From Ephemerocybe angulata (lineage: Eukaryota > Basidiomycota > Agaricomycetes > Agaricales > Psathyrellaceae): a DNA stretch of 64,000 nt. The position numbers and the translations under genes were made by a program. Shown piece by piece: positions 11,270-21,400 of the stretch (position 1 is its first letter; the number at the start of each line of letters is the position of its first letter). The DNA lies in contig JAACJK010000120.1 of NCBI GenBank assembly GCA_013368325.1, forward strand, positions 62,001 to 126,000, given 5' to 3'. The notes beneath the pieces were generated by a model. The model made no database searches, was not told where the DNA came from, and was given only the letters and a program-made list of their open reading frames with translations.

Positions 11270-12250
11270 GGCTCGGTAATGGTGTGTGTAGATCAAAATA
11301 AAATAATTGTATCTCCCAAAAAGGAACAACCAAAAAAGGAAGGAGGGAGGAGGAGGAGGGAGGAAGGGAACTCAGGTAACCTTGCAACTTTGCTGGAACC
11401 ACTCTGAATGGACACCCTGCTGATAGGAAATGTTGGAAATGTCAGTCCGGCTCCCAAACAGGATTATTCCTCTTCGGGACGGAAATGCCAGAGCCATCTC
11501 GGGCTCGGTTCGGTTGGCTCGTCCCACAAAGGAAATGTGATATGGGTTTTTCCCAGAACAGGTGCATTAGTAGCATTACCCGATAACAGGGAATCAGATC
11601 CGCCGCGATGTGATGGTGCCCATGTGTAATCTAATCTGCTATGCCGAGTCCTGGCATTCATCCTTGCAGTTCTCCCATCGTTGCCTCTTGAGTCTCGGGG
11701 CAACCAGCCAGGACCAGCCTCTCCTTGATCACCACACTTTTGCATATGTCTGTTGCTCATGCTCACTGACTCGGCCGCTTGTACAAGCGACCGCAAGCTG
11801 TGCACGTGTGTACCTTCAATCATTATAGCGTGCAGCGCGTCTATGTTTTCACGCGTTCTCAGCGCGAGTGACAGCTCCTATAATCGCAAAGAAAGCTTTT
11901 GGCATATATATAAGTTAATAAGTATCTGGAGAATGCACGAAAAACGCACCAAATGCTGTCGAGGTGTCCGAGCTGACAGGCAACCGTGATTCAGCTTTGG
12001 TCTCTGGTTGACGGTGTCGGGAGATTGCCCACAGGGAGGAAGACGACAAGATTGAAAAAGAGGTCAATTTGAGCTACCTCTAGATGATGAGAAAACCAAA
12101 GCAAAGGCACGATACAGTCAAACGGCGCAGAGGCTTGGGCTAATTGGCCTCCAGGCGCGCGCGATTCCGTTATGTAATGCGATGCCAAATTCGAACTCAG
12201 AAATGTCGGTGGCTGTGGGCGCAATTGCCTACCAGCATCATTAAGCAGCC
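11270..12250. mobile_element. Non-autonomous DNA transposon, 8-bp target duplication
   Basis: The 981-bp insert is flanked by the direct repeat GGAATTAT (11262-11269 and 12251-12258). Copy A has the same context uninterrupted with one GGAATTAT. The ends are imperfect inverted repeats: GGCTCGGTAATGGTG.. at the left against GGCTGCTTAATGATG.. read from the right end. No transposase frame is present. An 8-bp duplication fits hAT-type elements, but the termini are not diagnostic. A purine-rich tract lies near 11335-11370. Confidence 0.68.
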
Positions 12251-12259
12251 GGAATTATC

Positions 12260-13150
12260 CTCTACAATGGTTACTTACAGTGCTGGGCCACGTCTTTCAC
12301 CTATGATCAATCAGGAGTTACTGATGTATACACGTTGGTGGGTTAGGGGAGATACCCACAATCGAGACAATGCATGCGGCTCAGTTTCGACAGGAAATGC
12401 GACTTCAGGTGCAAAATTCCAATATAAAACCAATATTTTCTTTTGCGTTATTCTGCTGTAATGTAGCTAGCGGGAAGTCTTCAAAGGGTGCGTCGCCACC
12501 GGTCGGCTGGGACTGCGCATGAGCCGTCACGCGCTGAAACGGCTACCCACCAATATCGTAAGCCATCGAGGGCCGGGTTGGGAGCGGCATATACACCTCC
12601 ATCAAATGCTCACGCTCAGTCTTTATCATGCACGTCCCCTAAAAGGCTTTTTTCAATATCTCCCTCTCTATATCTCACTGAGTAACTTCGCGAAATATAT
12701 ATGTATACACCGAAGCACCTGGAGGATCAGTGGCTGCAAACTCTTGAGCAGAACGCAAATAAGGGATAGACCGGCTCTGCATTAAGGAGAGGCGACTGGT
12801 ATGACACTGTAAGAGTGGCCATATAAAGAGGAAACAAGAGATGTGAGGTCTCTTCGTCTCCTTTCGGAACAACGCGCTTTCGACATCGATTCACACTGCG
12901 GGAATTGGTATCTACTGGGACATGCATCTGGGAGGCATAACGGCCGGCGGAAGCACCCCACAGGCCAGAGGCATCCCTGCAAATAAATGTCAGTTATTCG
13001 CCCTTGGCATGATCCTAAAGCTCCTCGCTCTGTACAGCCTCGGTGGGAACTCCATGGTGTTTTGGGTCAAAAGGACCATCTCAGGGGGTGTTGTGCCCAC
13101 GCTGCATGCGGTGGTTTGAGCTTCTTCTGGGCGGTCCATTAATCACACCA
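12260..13150. other. Intergenic part of copy B
   Basis: Matches 6185-6508 joined directly to 7325-7870 of copy A, so the segment holding finger gene A2 is missing here. No gene is seen. Confidence 0.5.
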
Positions 13151-13159
13151 TCTCCCGCA

Positions 13160-14274
13160 AAAGTCCGATGGACCTTGATTAATCAAGCCGGCGTATGGCA
13201 AGCGTTTTCGATTTAAATCAGAGTTGTTTAAACAATATTCAACGCCGCGATTAATCAAGGTTAGGGGGGCGCTGCTCTTCCCTGTTTAAATGGCCTCAAA
13301 CCCACTCTTTCTTCGCGTTGAATCAGGTACTGCAGGGATCGGGGTTGATTAAACATCGCATTCGCTCGTTTGATTAAATGACGAAGAAATAATTAAATCA
13401 CGGTACAATTAAATGCCAAGTACTACAGAGCTACATTTAAACATCGGCATCGTGAGGAGCCCGTTTAAACAAGCGGGGATCCTGTTTAAACGGAGCCCGC
13501 ATTGCCAGCTGTGTGACTGGCAACCCGCCCCTCAAGTGCCCGAAGGCTCGACGAGAAGTCGAGATCCCGTCAAGTCCCTCTGCCACCACGTCTGGGATGG
13601 TGGTGGAAGAGGGAAGAGAAGGGATGCGGATTTGATGATGGAGTGCTGGCTTATATACCTCGCGGATGTGTACCATATGGTATCAAACCAAATAACGCGT
13701 GAACGCGTCTCGACACGGTCACGTTCAGCTTGTTGAACGGAAATAAACACATGCACTGATGGACAAACACTGGTGGAGTATATAATATGTGGGACTTATC
13801 ATTTGGGAACTCTCGCTCCTTCGCCTCTGTCTACCATCACTGGGGGTGGAGACAGGGACTTGGAGCTCGCGGCCGGGTGAGCCTTGCCGCTCCAAGCTCC
13901 AACATCGCCGCCATCAGCGGCGAGGAGCACTTTGATCTCCGTTTAACCACGGATAACATTGTTTAGACGCCGGTTCTCAGGCTTGCAAAGCCGACCTCTC
14001 CCCAAGCTATTTCATGTATGGCATACACCGTGTTCATTTAAACAGAATAACCTATTTACCCTAACATCAGAACATTACCACTTTGAAATGAGTTTAATCA
14101 AGCCCCATTGAAAAACTGGCGAGTAAATGGTTGTGCATTGGCACGACGGGCACCACATATGTTGAGCTTCTAGACGTTTAATCATGGCTTTGAATGTTGT
14201 TTAAACAGCTCTCATTTAAATCAGAAAAGCTTGCTATACGCCGGCTTGATTAATCAAGGTTCATCGGGTTACAG
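13160..14274. mobile_element. MULE-like non-autonomous element, 9-bp target duplication, GTTTAAAC-rich
   Basis: 1115 bp flanked by TCTCCCGCA at 13151-13159 and 14275-14283; copy A (near 7905) has a single equivalent site. Near the ends lie 39-bp inverted repeats (13165-13203 and 14229-14267) differing at only 2 positions and containing the palindrome CTTGATTAATCAAG. The interior carries at least four GTTTAAAC octamers plus many ATTTAAAC, GTTTAAAT and GATTAA variants. There is no transposase. A 9-bp duplication fits Mutator-like elements. The outermost few bases do not match well as inverted repeats, so the exact ends are slightly uncertain. Confidence 0.65.
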
Positions 14275-14283
14275 TCTCCCGCA

Positions 14284-15100
14284 TGTTCCGCCAAATGAAA
14301 TAGACGCCCATGCTCCAACAATCGATAGCGCATGTGATAGATGCACATACGTAGCAGGCGTAGACAGGTTTATTCGGAGCTCAACATTCATATGTCACAG
14401 TATGTCTTCCCTTTCCTTGTCGAGCACACCGATAGGCCCCGAAATGTGATACAGAGTGCCGAAGGCTGGGTAAAGGCGAGCCCGTCTTACCGCCAGAAAA
14501 GCTGTAAGCATCAGCACCAAGCACACGGGGCATCCATACCAATAGAAAGCTGTCTGGCGCAGAATCGCCCCTCAAGTTACTTCGGCCTACATTCCTTTTG
14601 CTGTATCACATGATCAGAGCCCCTTCGGCCTTCCTGTCTGCTTTTGAGACATGTATTTCAACATACCTCGCCGGAGGTGACACAACCAATTGTCGCACAT
14701 GACTCCAAGACGCCGCCGTCAAGGGGGATAGAGACCAATGTCTGAGCTTGGGTCGTTCGACTGTCAAAGTCGAGGCCTCGCAGGACGCTCTGCATGAATG
14801 GCGTTATTCTCTTATATGATGGTTAATGCCAGGTACCAGCTTACAGATCCGGTATATAAATATCATAAGATACAGTCGTAACACGCAACATCGAATCAGC
14901 CCTTCAATGAGTAACACTGCCCATATTGGATAGACGCCCGTGGCATAATGTGACGTCCACCAAACAAGGCAATACCTCCTAGTGACCGCTTCCACTCTAC
15001 GAGCGAAGCGTCCGCACCATAAGCCCTATGCTTCCGTTCGAGAACACCATCACTCTCCCTCGTTGTATGTAGCACCAACGGCGACGAAGAAGATAACCAG
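14284..15100 (+). pseudogene. TPR-CHAT 5' relic in copy B, truncated by copia
   Basis: Corresponds to about 7915-9030 of copy A, with the TAGACGCCC motif at 14931, the CACCATAAGCC stretch near 15013 and an ACG where the relic's ATG was. The copia element is inserted directly after ACCAG at 15096-15100. The middle part (14.4-14.8 kb) has no clear match and no gene. Confidence 0.5.
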
Positions 15101-15356
15101 TGTCGGCCTGGGGCATTATGTCACTCACCGTTCACGGTCACATGTTCTTGTTCGCGTCTATATCTTCGTCTCTCTCCTCTTCCTCACAACCCAGACGTAC
15201 AATATCATCTGGGTTGTGAGTTCCATTCATTTCTTCTCAGATATCGCCTTAGCTCACCTTTAGATTAGTATCTTCATCTTCGATTCACAGGTAGATATCA
15301 TACTAGACGTACAATATCATCTGGGTTTATCTTCATCTTCGATTCACAGGTTGTCA
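15101..15356 (+). repeat. 5' LTR of the copia element
   Basis: 256 bp starting TGTCGG and ending TTGTCA (TG..CA ends). It contains two internal direct repeats: ACAATATCATCTGGGTT and CTTCATCTTCGATTCACAGG each occur twice. Confidence 0.92.
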
Positions 15357-15357
15357 A

Positions 15358-15373
15358 GTTATGAGCCCCGCGC
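15358..15373 (+). other. Primer binding site, half-tRNA type (initiator Met)
   Basis: GTTATGAGCCCCGCGC starts one base after the LTR. It is complementary to the anticodon arm of a typical fungal initiator tRNA-Met (GGGCTCATAAC), not to a tRNA 3' end. Priming by a 5' half of tRNA-iMet is established for Drosophila copia and yeast Ty5. Confidence 0.6.
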
Positions 15374-15453
15374 TCTGAAAGCGCACTCATTTTTCAACTT
15401 ACCAAACCTTACATGAATATCGCCTTTGGCGAGTCGAAGTAAACTTGGGTTCT

Positions 15454-16048
15454 ATGTCTGGGAACAATAGGAAGAAGGGCGGTGGTCGGAAGTCCCAGCA
15501 GGACGATGACTATCACGGCGAGGTTCCACTTGGCGATCCGGGCGGGCATTTCTCAACGATGGCAAACCCATCGACTAGTGCCGCACCTAGCTACTCGACG
15601 GTTGCTACCTCACAACGCGAGGGTCGACACTCTCCTGGCGGGGAATGGCAAACCGTGCCTAGGCGAGATGGTCGAAACAGCGGTGAGTCTTCCACTACCC
15701 GTCCATCTGCTTTCCCTTCCGGCTCCAGCTCTCCTTTTGGGACAACTTATTCGTCTTCTCGCCCTGTCCCGGGCCCTTCTCCTTCCGGCCTTCCTACTAT
15801 TCCTGAAGTACCGGCTTCAATTCCTCCTTCTACTTCATCGAATCTGAAAGCGTATCCTACTTCACAACAGCCTCCTCCTCTTCAACCTTCTCCTTCTCAA
15901 CCTCAACATTCTTATGTTCCGGCTCCCGAGACTGTTCCTATCACCGACGACACCGCTCGTCTTGAGCTCGTTCGGTGGGGAATGGATTTACATGAACGTA
16001 CTGGCCAAGTTCCCGAATTTTTGGCAAATATTTTGGCTTCCATTGCAA
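15454..16048 (+). CDS. copia gag, N-terminal part (interrupted by the LINE)
   Basis: The frame from ATG 15454 encodes a Ser/Pro/Gln-rich, low-complexity N-terminus, then DTARLELVRWGMDLHERTG and LANILASIA. Exactly at IA the LINE enters. Joining 16048 to 22744 restores the frame with no loss (ASIA followed by NNDNDNDNGVAP), so this is the 5' part of the gag frame that resumes at 22744. As it stands the product is truncated and continues into LINE sequence. Confidence 0.75.
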
Positions 16049-16176
16049 CTGTCATTGGGTTTTTCATAGACTTTACACGCATAGCCCGACCCTCACGGAA
16101 GTCGCTTCGTTGAGCAGCAGAACGTCGAGGCTATCGTGACGTCGTCGACGTTGGTCTGCCTCATCTCGTCTCTTTT

Positions 16177-16473
16177 GAGGGCCGTATGGCCTCATCTCTT
16201 CTCTCTCGAAGGCCGTATGGCTTCACTTCGTCTCTCTCGAGGGCTGTATAGCCTCTACGTGTTTTGTTCGAGGGCCGTATGGCCTCCTTTCTTCTCTCTC
16301 GAGGGCTGTATAGCCTATATATGATCTATTAGAGGGCCGTATGGCCTCTGTTTCCCTCGCCTGAATGGCCTCTTTTTGTCTCTCATGAAGGCTGTATGGC
16401 CTCTATATGCTCTAAGCTCTATTCGAGGGCCGTATGGCCTCTATTTGCCTTGTCTGGAAGGCCGTATGGCTTC
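16177..16473 (+). repeat. Array of short hairpin repeats in the LINE 5' UTR
   Basis: Nine units of the type GAGGGCCGTATGGCCTC plus one degenerate unit. The first six start at 16177, 16208, 16239, 16270, 16301 and 16332, an exact 31-bp period; later units start at 16387, 16425 and 16457, with the degenerate one near 16359. Each unit folds as GGCC-GTAT-GGCC with a short outer stem. In the third and fifth units the closing pair changes from C-G to T-A on both sides, a compensatory change that supports pairing. Confidence 0.85.
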
Positions 16474-16479
16474 ATTTCC

Positions 16480-16923
16480 GTTCACAACCCATCACTGCCT
16501 ATCGCCTACCACCTATCCCTTGAAATTACGGGGGATTTGATTTCATACTGCCTTTGAACCGTCTTGACCCCCAACTCTGATATGTCTCGATACAACAACA
16601 GCTGCCGCTAGCATTATCTATAACTTGTTGTCTTGCATGCACCGCCCGAATAAGACGGAATTGATCTGATCGCTCGGCACACGCTGTGCTGCCAGCCTGG
16701 CATCAGCGCCGCGTCGCTTTCCTCCGTTACACTTCCACACTTCCTCTTCATGAACAATACTCAGTCCCACCACAAAATGGGACATCTCTACTCTCCATAC
16801 CGCCCTTGTGGGGCTGTCTCAAGTTCGCCTTACATCCTCTGGGCTTGGGCCGTTATCCGTTAATATATAAGATTTCACCCCATCCATGGATCTCCTATCA
16901 TCGTTCGTGCCCTCCTCTCAACC
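16480..16923 (+). other. Rest of the LINE 5' UTR
   Basis: No conserved frame or repeat seen between the hairpin array and ORF1. Confidence 0.4.
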
Positions 16924-18153
16924 ATGCCAAAGCAATCACCCATCAAAGGACTCCCGGCGACCAAATCTCTTCCTATCATCCCTCCCATTGTACCCGAGGC
17001 AGACCCCAATGTCCCCGTGCCTCCCCCCGCTCGCCCTGTTCGCGGTAAAGGTGCTGCCACGACTGTCCCTCCTGCTGCGCCGACCACAGCTACTGCTACC
17101 TCCAGCAAGGCCTATGGGAAGAAGAAAGCGAAGACCATCGTTCAGGAGGACACCATTCCTCACATCGCCCCCAACACAGCTCCCGAGTCCTCCATTGCAC
17201 CCGCTCTTCGCTCCGTAAACGCCAAGATCAGTCTCGTCAACAAACGCATCGACGAGCTGGAGGCGGTTCGACTCGCAGACATTGCTGCACGCCTCCATAA
17301 AGTGGAAGAAGACGATGTTGTGATCCTCGCTGACCGTCTCGATATCGTCGAGACGTCCAACGAGGGGTTCGGCGAAAGGCTCTCCAAATTGGAAAAGGCG
17401 TCCGAATCGATGTGGACCAGGATGAACGACATGCAAGCCAATGTTTCACGCATCGACTCCACCGTCAACAAGATGAAGGATGAGGTTGGACTCGCATTGG
17501 ATACTGCCAACTGGGCTAGGACCACCGCGGACGAAATCCAAGACTCGGTTGACCATGCCAAGGAGGACATCAGCTCCATTTATCCTGCAGTCCAGAGCCT
17601 CGAGGCGCTCAACGGAGAGATGTCGGAGCTCCGTGGCCGCGTGGACTTTCTGAGCGGATCCGTGAACGCCGTGCGCGGTTCCATCACCAACATCTCGAAG
17701 GTGTCAGGCTCTGCCCCCGTTGCACCTTCCTTCCCTACCACCACCCACTCCCCGCCTAATCCTCACTATCTGGCGAATCCTTCCCCTCCCTCCGCTCTTC
17801 CTATACGCACCCCTCAACTTCGCCCAAGCCGCGACTTGCCTTACCGTGCTGCTCGCGAGGCTCGCGCGGCCACAGGCCCTCCCGCTTATCAAGCCGACCA
17901 GCCCGCTCTCGTCCTATACGGCCCACACTCGAACTTATTGCACGACGGCAACCACCACGCCGCTGTCATTGAGATCCTCATCGCCTACAACAGCACGGCT
18001 TTTGGGAAGGCATCCATTCAGTCCACCAGATCCGTTGCGTGCGACCACTACTCGATCAAGTTCCACAACCGTCGATCTGCCGAAGCCTTTGTGGCCTGTG
18101 TTGCCCACAACCCTCCTGTTCCCGGCGCTATCGCTCATATCTCCAACAATTGA
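16924..18153 (+). CDS. LINE ORF1 (coiled-coil, putative nucleic-acid-binding)
   Basis: 409 residues. A Pro/Ala-rich basic N-terminus (about 1-75, with KKKAK) is followed by a long heptad-rich region (about 95-265, e.g. VNAKISLVNKRIDELEAV) predicted to form a coiled coil, then a proline-rich linker. The C-terminal 85 residues (ALVLYGPHSNLL to VACVAHNPP) have alternating strand and helix character that could be an RRM-like fold. This matches the general design of LINE ORF1 proteins, which coat the element RNA. No zinc knuckle is seen. Confidence 0.7.
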   Translation: MPKQSPIKGLPATKSLPIIPPIVPEADPNVPVPPPARPVRGKGAATTVPPAAPTTATATSSKAYGKKKAKTIVQEDTIPHIAPNTAPESSIAPALRSVNAKISLVNKRIDELEAVRLADIAARLHKVEEDDVVILADRLDIVETSNEGFGERLSKLEKASESMWTRMNDMQANVSRIDSTVNKMKDEVGLALDTANWARTTADEIQDSVDHAKEDISSIYPAVQSLEALNGEMSELRGRVDFLSGSVNAVRGSITNISKVSGSAPVAPSFPTTTHSPPNPHYLANPSPPSALPIRTPQLRPSRDLPYRAAREARAATGPPAYQADQPALVLYGPHSNLLHDGNHHAAVIEILIAYNSTAFGKASIQSTRSVACDHYSIKFHNRRSAEAFVACVAHNPPVPGAIAHISNN

Positions 18154-18419
18154 ATTACTCGCTCTTCACGCCTGTGTCTGATCATTCCCTGCAACCAATG
18201 GACTCACTTGATCTCGATTTTGCTTCCCCCGATGGACCGTTTTCGTACGCCTTATATACATACATATTCTCGGACTTGTTATGAATCTTATGATACTGTC
18301 TCTAGTTCCGGATCGCCTTCGAGTACCCCTTACGATTTCAATGATGATGACTTTCATGATGAATCCCTCACGTATGGCCGGTCTCTAACACATTGACCAT
18401 TATTCTGATTAATGAGGCA

Positions 18420-21400
18420 ATGACTCTTAGTGCGTCGTCAGGCCTGGCTGATGATTCAAGTTTATCGTACGAAAGCCCGGATATCGGTGAATGTGCTTCA
18501 GAAGGCTACACGACCTTGACCGTTGCGTCGTGGAATGTCAAGGGAGATCTTGCCGTTTCAATCAAGGAGGCGGTCATCGTCGAGATGATAAAGTCAAATT
18601 CAATTACCTTCTTTCAGGAGACGGGCCTCGCTCCCAACCAGGATATCTCGGGCCATCTGCCTATTGGCTTCGATATTATCAGTCATCCCCGTCCTGTCAT
18701 CCCAACTGATGATCAACAGTGGGGTGGGGTGGCTGCGGTGTTCGACTCCAACCTCTCTTTTACGTACCGCCAGGACCTGGCGTGTCCCGACATTATCGTC
18801 CTCGAGTTTGACGACATGTTCGTGGTCAACGCATACATTCCCCCTGCACTATCTAAATGGTGGAAATGGAGTAAGGTCCTACCCGAGGTCAAGCTTGCCG
18901 AGATTCTGGCTACGTGCGCTGGTGAAAATGCTCGGAAGGGTTTTGTGATATCGGGCGACCTAAATGGAAGAACCGGCAACTGGCAGCTCGAGAGTGCCAG
19001 CGACAGGTATCCGCGCACGTCCTCTGATCCTGTTGTCAACACTCGAGGCCGGTGGTTGCGCAACGATGTTTGTACGCCGCATGGCGTGCTTATAGCTAAT
19101 GGGTCTTCACTGGAGGTGAACTCTCCGGGCCTACCAACGTCGTTTCAGGACCACGGCTCTCCCACAGTCATCGACTTCGCATTGGTCTCGCAGGTCCTTG
19201 TCACACAGTTCGTTTCACTTGCCATCACTAGACCCCACTTTTCATTCGATCATGCCTGTCTACAACTCACTCTCGAAGTCCCCGCGTCCATACACAAACC
19301 TGAGGATCCATCTGGACGAGAGAATACCTTTTCACGAGAAGATTGTCTTCCCCAGAGCTCGTCTGACCTCGACTTCCTCTTGGATGAGGTCATGGCATCC
19401 AGCATGGACGACGAAGAGGCTACACTCGACTTTTATGGGCCGGCCGCAGAAAAGGGATCCCCGACGAACGTCTATATTGCTTGCCATGGGATTGCGAATG
19501 GTCGTTTTCGATGCGCGATTGCTCGCACATCAAAATCGATTGAGGTCATAACGGTGGCTGGTCCACGAGCAAACGCCCTGCTATGCGCCGTTGGCTACGC
19601 TGCGCTCCATGCTCCTCCCGACCAGGCGCTGGTCTTCTATATCGACTCTATCCCTACCATCCGCTCTCTATGTCACCAAATTGGCCCCGCGTACCTCAGA
19701 GGTAGTCTCGATGAGTTGTCGTCATTGGCAAGGGCTGCTTACCTACTGATCAAACGCACGACACCCACCAACTTCATCCCAGTCAACGACAGAATTCGAA
19801 CTCTCGAACCTTGGAAGGCGGCTGTGGATGCTGCCCGTCGTTCTCCACCCGTGCCATTGGTGCACTTTTCCCTGCCCGACATCGATGACCTCGAGACAAT
19901 GCGCGACTCCCGCCCTGGAAGTGCAGATCAGAATGCTGGGGACCCGCCCCTCCCTCTCGACAAACCGAAGGTGACCACGGTCCTCCCACGCCTACCGAAA
20001 CCTCCCCAGAAAGAGCGCAGCCTCCATTCTCTCATGAAAGATACCCCCAGGATGACAATGCCGAGAGACACGAACCCGCGTTCAAATAAACATCGAGGTC
20101 GTCTCAGGAGTCGACTGAAGAAGTGGTTCAACTTACAAATGTTGCTGCACTGTCGAACAACGGGCGAGTTCTGGAAGTTACGGCGGTCGTGGACAGAGGG
20201 GAGGCGCCGGGCCTTAGGTATAACCATCAAGCAAGCCCGGGAGGAGTTCTCGATACGGATGAACCCACCAGTCGTGCTCCCTCGCACGATTGACGAAGCG
20301 AGGTTCCTGGAAGACAAGCAGCGGGCTGCAGAGATCCCTGATTCGACGGTGGACATCACGCCTCACGGTACCTTCTCACGACGCTATGGGACGCAGGAGG
20401 TGATTTGGGCAAAGAGGAAGGTCTGTAAGCGCCCACGGAAGAGCACGAGGGGTATCGACAATGTCGGTTACCACGACTTACTCTCGATCAGTAACGAGAA
20501 GCTTCGCGACCTACTCAACGCGTGTATCGAGCAACGGAAGATTCCGAGCTTGTGGACACTGAGCACCCTCATTGCCTTGCCAAAGCCTCAGAAACCGCTG
20601 GCAGATCCCAAGAGCTACAGAATCATTGCGCTGGAGTCATGCGTCGCCAAGGTCATGACTCTGATGATCGATCGTCGATTCCGCGAGTACCTCGATGATA
20701 CGAAACTCATCCCTGACTCTCAAAATGGATTTCGGGAAGGCTACCGCACGAATAACAACTCCTTTGTGCTACGGCACTGCATTGACAAAGCTCGGGCCAG
20801 CGGGAAGTGCTTGATAACCCTCTCCATCGATCTCAAGAACACGTTCCCATCAACCAACCTCGATACCTTGTGGACAAAGCTTCACGATCTCGGGGCTCGT
20901 GGGCCCATCATCGACTGGCTTCGAGAGTTCTATCGACAGATGACGTACAGAGTGAAGGTCGGCAATGACTACTCTAGCGCCTTCAACTCTACATGGGGCA
21001 TAATGGCGGGTGACTCCATCTCTCCTGCCCTATTCCTCGCATACACCTTCGACTTCGAGCCACCCACTTCCACAGACGATATCCTTCTCCAGGACGTCCA
21101 CATCACAAAGCTTGCATTCGCTGACGACGTCATCTTCCTACTCCTCGCTGATCGAAACATGCCGTCCATAGCAAGCATGCAAGAGCGCCTAACATGGGTT
21201 GAAGGGGAGTACCTGGCGAAAGTCGCCTTCCTGGAGCTTAATGCTACAAAGTCACTTTGCTGCATTATTGGGGCAAAGAGGCTCCCGGATGACCATCTCA
21301 CCATCACGAACGGCGGCGCCCCTCAGCCAATCGATTATGTCGACAACTTCCGATACGGTGGCATTCACTTCTCCACCGACCTGCGGAACATATTCTACCA

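Larger units (their letters stand above)
10260..15100. repeat. Segmental duplication, copy B (interrupted)
   Basis: Homologous to 5200-9280. Interrupted by a 981-bp element (11270-12250) and a 1115-bp element (13160-14274); cut at its far end by the copia element at 15101. The pre-insertion context GAAGATAACCAGACC is still seen uncut in copy A near 9022. Confidence 0.75.

Noticed and set aside
16177..16473. CRISPR-like array (palindromic 17-bp units with about 14-bp spacers)
   Set aside because: It lies inside a LINE 5' UTR in a eukaryotic context; units are shorter than CRISPR repeats, spacers are similar T/C-rich sequence, and there are no cas genes.
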